Below, piece after piece: positions 61,801 through 64,000 of a stretch of 64,000 nucleotides of DNA; within the stretch, counting starts at the first letter, position 1; every line of letters begins with the position of its first letter. The position numbers and the translations under genes were made by a program. Source of the stretch: Planctomycetaceae bacterium (GTDB lineage Bacteria > Planctomycetota > Planctomycetia > Planctomycetales > Planctomycetaceae); the NCBI GenBank assembly GCA_017795105.1, contig CP051247.1, forward strand, positions 5,977,001 through 6,041,000. The letters are read 5' to 3'. Below the pieces are notes generated by a model, which saw only the letters and a program-made list of their open reading frames with translations, searched no databases and was not told the DNA's origin.

Positions 61801-64000
61801 CGCTCATCGAAGATCCGACCGATGCCACGATCACGTCTGGCACCGGAAACATCCTCAATGTCGATCCTGACCTGGGAAGCCTTCTTGATAATGGAGGCCC
61901 GACACCAACCCACGCATTCACATCATCGAGCCCTGCGTTCAATGCCGGGGATCCGACGTTCATGGCCAACGCCGGCGGGGTGCCCGAGTTTGATCAACGC
62001 GGAACCGGATTCAGCCGCGTTGTCGGGACTGCCATCGATCTCGGAGCCTACGAAGCCGCTTATAGCGACCTTTCCGTCACAGTCTCGGATAGCACTGATC
62101 CAATTGGCCCCGGACAAGATGCTGTTTATACCATTGTGTTGACCAACAATGGGCCGAGCGATGTGTCCGGAGTGACGCTCAGGAATGTGATCTCGTTTCC
62201 AGGGATCGTCGACCAGGCGCTGATTACATCGACCAATTTCACTGGTTCGGGATCATTCAGTTCCTTTGAAATTGGCGCCAACGGCCCGCTTATCCACGGG
62301 ATTACACTCACCAGCGGATCAGTCCTCACTGTCTCACTCAACGTATCGATCTTCAGTGGCGGCGGAACCATGACGGTGACGTCCGATACTCAGGGCGGTT
62401 CACCGTTCGATAACAACACCGCGAACAACTCGGATGCGGAAGAGACGCTCGTCATCCCCGAAACCCTGCTCGTCGATCTTGCCACCGACGAGAATGATGG
62501 TGACTATTCAGCCGGCGATCTCTCGCTCCGCGAAGCGATCATCCTGGCGAATATGCTGAACGATGCGAATACGATCACCTTCGATCCCAGCCTCGACGGC
62601 ACGGACCTCATACTCTCGATTACTGGTAGCAACGAAGAGTCTGCCGCAACGGGGGATCTGGATATCACGACCGATATCACGATCGATGGTCAGGGGCAGG
62701 ACATCACGATCGACGGCGGAAGTGATCGTGCCACGGGGGGAATGAATGACGGGATTTCCGATCGCGTACTCCATGTGCTGAACGGGGGCACGCTGACGCT
62801 CGAGGGAATCTCGGTCCGCGGAGGTCTGGCCGCTGACGGAGCAGGACTGACGGTGAATTCGGGTGGGGCCGCGACTCTCAATCGCTCTGAAGTGGTCGAC
62901 AATCTTTCGTTCTTATTTGGTGGCGGAATCGCCGTCTATGGAGATCTGACCGTTCTGGAATCGAGCGTGTCTGGCAATGTCTCCTCCGATGATGGCGGCG
63001 GAATGTACATCAGTCCGTCTGGGACCGCCGAAATCTCGAGCTCGACGATCTCAGGAAACTCTGCGACGGATTACGGTGGGGGAATTGTCAATATTGGAAA
63101 CCTGTCCGTTATCAATACGACCATTTCGGGAAATCAGGCGCGCGATGGCAGCGCCATCGCGAACGGGGCAACTTCAGCTCTGACGAACTCAACCGTTTAT
63201 CTGAATGAAGCAAGCAACGGCGAAGCCAGTCTCACCAGTCTTGCAGGCACGTTCACGCTCAACAACACCATTGTCTCTGGAAGTGTTGGTGGAGATCTCT
63301 CCGGGAGTTTCTATGGTTCCCACAACCTCATCGAAGACGGTCAGAACCTGAACAGCCTGACAAACACCGTGACCGGTGCCCCAAACCTGGGCCCATTGCA
63401 GGACAATGGCGGGCCGACCCTGACTCATGCGCTCCTGGGGGGATCGCCAGCCTTTAACGCCGGAAACGATGCTCTCGCGATCGATGCCGATTCCAATCCG
63501 CTGACGACCGATCAACGGGGCACGGGTTTTGATCGCGTTGTCGGCACGGTCGACATCGGAGCGTTCGAGGTTGACGCACTCGCCGATGCTGTGCGGTACG
63601 GATCGTCAAACAGCGACACGTTCAATGTCTTTCTGGACGGTGCGGATCTGGTCGTGGAACTCAACACTGTCGAGATCTTTCGGCAGGATCTCGGTTTCAC
63701 CGACTCGCTCACCTTATACGGCCTGGATGGAGACGACACTTTTAACGTCGATCATTCCGGCGGGATCGTCAGCATCCCAATTATCATCGCGGGAAATTCG
63801 CAAACCGGCACACCGGGTGATGTCCTTAATGTCTCTGGGGGTTCGTTCACCGATGTCGTCTACGGCTTCACGAACGCCAACGATGGTTCGATCAATTACG
63901 ACGGCTCGTTGATCACCTACACCGGGCTCGAACCGATTACTGATACCTCGACCGCAGTCAATCGCACCTTCGAGTTCAATGGAGCAGCGGAAACGATTCA
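58893..64000 (+). CDS. Giant beta-helix surface protein with SdrD-like and DUF11 domains; runs off the window
   Basis: At least 1702 residues from ATG 58893, open to the last base. The basic leader ends in CEARILLA at about 51-58, a variant of the planctomycete LExRxLLT motif. Domains by position: beta-helix about 60-470; SdrD_B/Cna-B-like about 476-590 (SGFVFNDSNEDGDQTGEEGV); Calx-beta-like about 593-703; second beta-helix about 706-1052 (SLREALLLANENAD, GGGIYSRSNTT) ending in a choice-of-anchor-Q type segment; DUF11-like about 1056-1183 (VLTNNGPSDVSGVTLRNV); third beta-helix about 1190-1560; then beta-rich repeats with GDDTFNVDHSG. It resembles the island genes in its beta-helix parts but lacks FG-GAP repeats so far. 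Likely surface-exposed. The C-terminus is not visible, so anchoring or a toxin tail cannot be judged. Confidence 0.85.
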   Translation, partial: MSRWTFLSKTSLFAPMFQGIAFRALRQGAARRRSRQMRQEQAIGVGDECEARILLAAITVDDSGGSDFTTIQAAVNAAAAGDVITVNDGTYNETVSLQSIGVGGTLTIQAANPQQAFWNDAGAALTASGITGNFVISGFDLGTASLTNVTGVVTLHDNLFDSVSGAAAVSATVTGTGDMGLYVLDNDLTSISSGLVAAIDVNTDTTDGGSFDLNIEANTFTGLQSNGIHVGGTTNLATKGGTLTARVTDNVFSGRQGAGEDIGFFVGGNDSNDYFASILIDNNRTNLAGVPSQITDALSIDFDGTNTTLYLTVANNTFNHHDNGMFIDADSTQDGGLFNSRFEENTLNNIQEEGIHIRPFSEPGGNRAVWNAVLTGNTLTNINSDLSAGHGGIEIEVDNTSDADYTINLDVVGNVVSMAGGSPAASFLVDANSTNTATVNIERDIASNNTGSVTVDDPGMMVTMPSANAVTDDNELRTISGFVFNDSNEDGDQTGEEGVGGVPVTLTGTQAIGGFINLTTYTDINGNYSFPSVVQPNGAGYTLTVGTTAEFGQYTLQDAVADSIDSDVNPANGQFNVMFVGAGTAIDVDAGLTASIAEVNLSVDVNSGTEAAGTVVTVTATADAAVFGDQTVDLGVTGTGITAGDFTLSNTAITILDGQTTGSVTFTILDDGALELTEIATLTISNPSARIELGSTVSQNITIANNTPATLVVDNVVDESDGDFSNGDLSLREALLLANENADANTITFDNSLSQQAITLAGTELLISTEVTIQGLGAENLTIDADGQSRVFQIDDGNAGNELNVSISGLTITNGLTLNSDGTVNAGRGGAIHTYENLELTAVHVSDSEADSDGGGIWVRYGDLDVVDSTISGNIAKFHGGGIYSRSNTTTIFNSTVSGNTLTAGNSAVAGGGIYGTGNTVSVQFSTITGNTARTGGGLFGVDTLSHSIVANNSAPVGPDITGSFVANYTLIEDPTDATITSGTGNILNVDPDLGSLLDNGGPTPTHAFTSSSPAFNAGDPTFMANAGGVPEFDQRGTGFSRVVGTAIDLGAYEAAYSDLSVTVSDSTDPIGPGQDAVYTIVLTNNGPSDVSGVTLRNVISFPGIVDQALITSTNFTGSGSFSSFEIGANGPLIHGITLTSGSVLTVSLNVSIFSGGGTMTVTSDTQGGSPFDNNTANNSDAEETLVIPETLLVDLATDENDGDYSAGDLSLREAIILANMLNDANTITFDPSLDGTDLILSITGSNEESAATGDLDITTDITIDGQGQDITIDGGSDRATGGMNDGISDRVLHVLNGGTLTLEGISVRGGLAADGAGLTVNSGGAATLNRSEVVDNLSFLFGGGIAVYGDLTVLESSVSGNVSSDDGGGMYISPSGTAEISSSTISGNSATDYGGGIVNIGNLSVINTTISGNQARDGSAIANGATSALTNSTVYLNEASNGEASLTSLAGTFTLNNTIVSGSVGGDLSGSFYGSHNLIEDGQNLNSLTNTVTGAPNLGPLQDNGGPTLTHALLGGSPAFNAGNDALAIDADSNPLTTDQRGTGFDRVVGTVDIGAFEVDALADAVRYGSSNSDTFNVFLDGADLVVELNTVEIFRQDLGFTDSLTLYGLDGDDTFNVDHSGGIVSIPIIIAGNSQTGTPGDVLNVSGGSFTDVVYGFTNANDGSINYDGSLITYTGLEPITDTSTAVNRTFEFNGAAETI

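Overview
The window comes from a planctomycete, most likely of the Planctomycetaceae type (Rubinisphaera/Gimesia-like; this is inference, GC looks to be in the mid to upper fifties). Markers are a DUF1559 pseudopilin, a TIGR02999-type ECF sigma factor beside a Ser/Thr kinase with an extracytoplasmic LamG domain, several very large surface proteins that share the planctomycete N-terminal LExRxLLT motif, and a planctomycete-style intergenic palindrome built on CCCGAAGCG.

Region 1 (1-3.4 kb): a histidine kinase and response regulator on the minus strand face a DUF1559 pseudopilin gene that has a well-formed sigma-54 promoter. This is a PilS/PilR-like layout. A tRNA-Asn(GTT) follows. Region 2 (3.4-5.1 kb): a scar next to the tRNA, with the decayed 3' end of a type I restriction hsdR gene and the decayed 3' end of a phage terminase (GpA family).

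Region 3 (5.1-31.4 kb): a surface-protein and toxin island. A 4390-residue adhesin-like protein ends in a compact HH-type nuclease-like toxin domain and is followed after 17 nt by a double-CXXC protein that resembles SitI6-type immunity proteins. An orphan immunity-like gene and three copies of a direct repeat follow. Two paralogous beta-helix/FG-GAP surface proteins share a C-terminal tail. A decayed third FG-GAP copy lies on the minus strand, and there are remnants of an rve-type integrase.

Region 4 (31.4-39.8 kb): a WD40-like lipoprotein of unknown role, another integrase remnant, the ECF sigma factor and LamG kinase pair, and a secreted five-bladed-propeller glycosidase-like protein.

Region 5 (40.4-56.1 kb): a nearly complete exopolysaccharide locus arranged around a divergent promoter region. 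Minus-strand genes encode the priming sugar transferase, a membrane protein with a degenerate GGDEF-like domain, a polysaccharide deacetylase and a Wza-type export lipoprotein. Plus-strand genes encode a Wzz-like chain-length protein, a Wzx flippase fused to a GT4 glycosyltransferase, a GT2 glycosyltransferase, a Wzy/O-antigen ligase, two tandem GNAT/BioF2-like acyltransferases, a membrane protein and an ATP-grasp ligase. Many of these genes overlap by 4 bp.

Region 6 (56.2-64 kb): a secreted S9 prolyl-oligopeptidase-family peptidase, then the first 1702 codons of another giant beta-helix surface protein that runs off the window.
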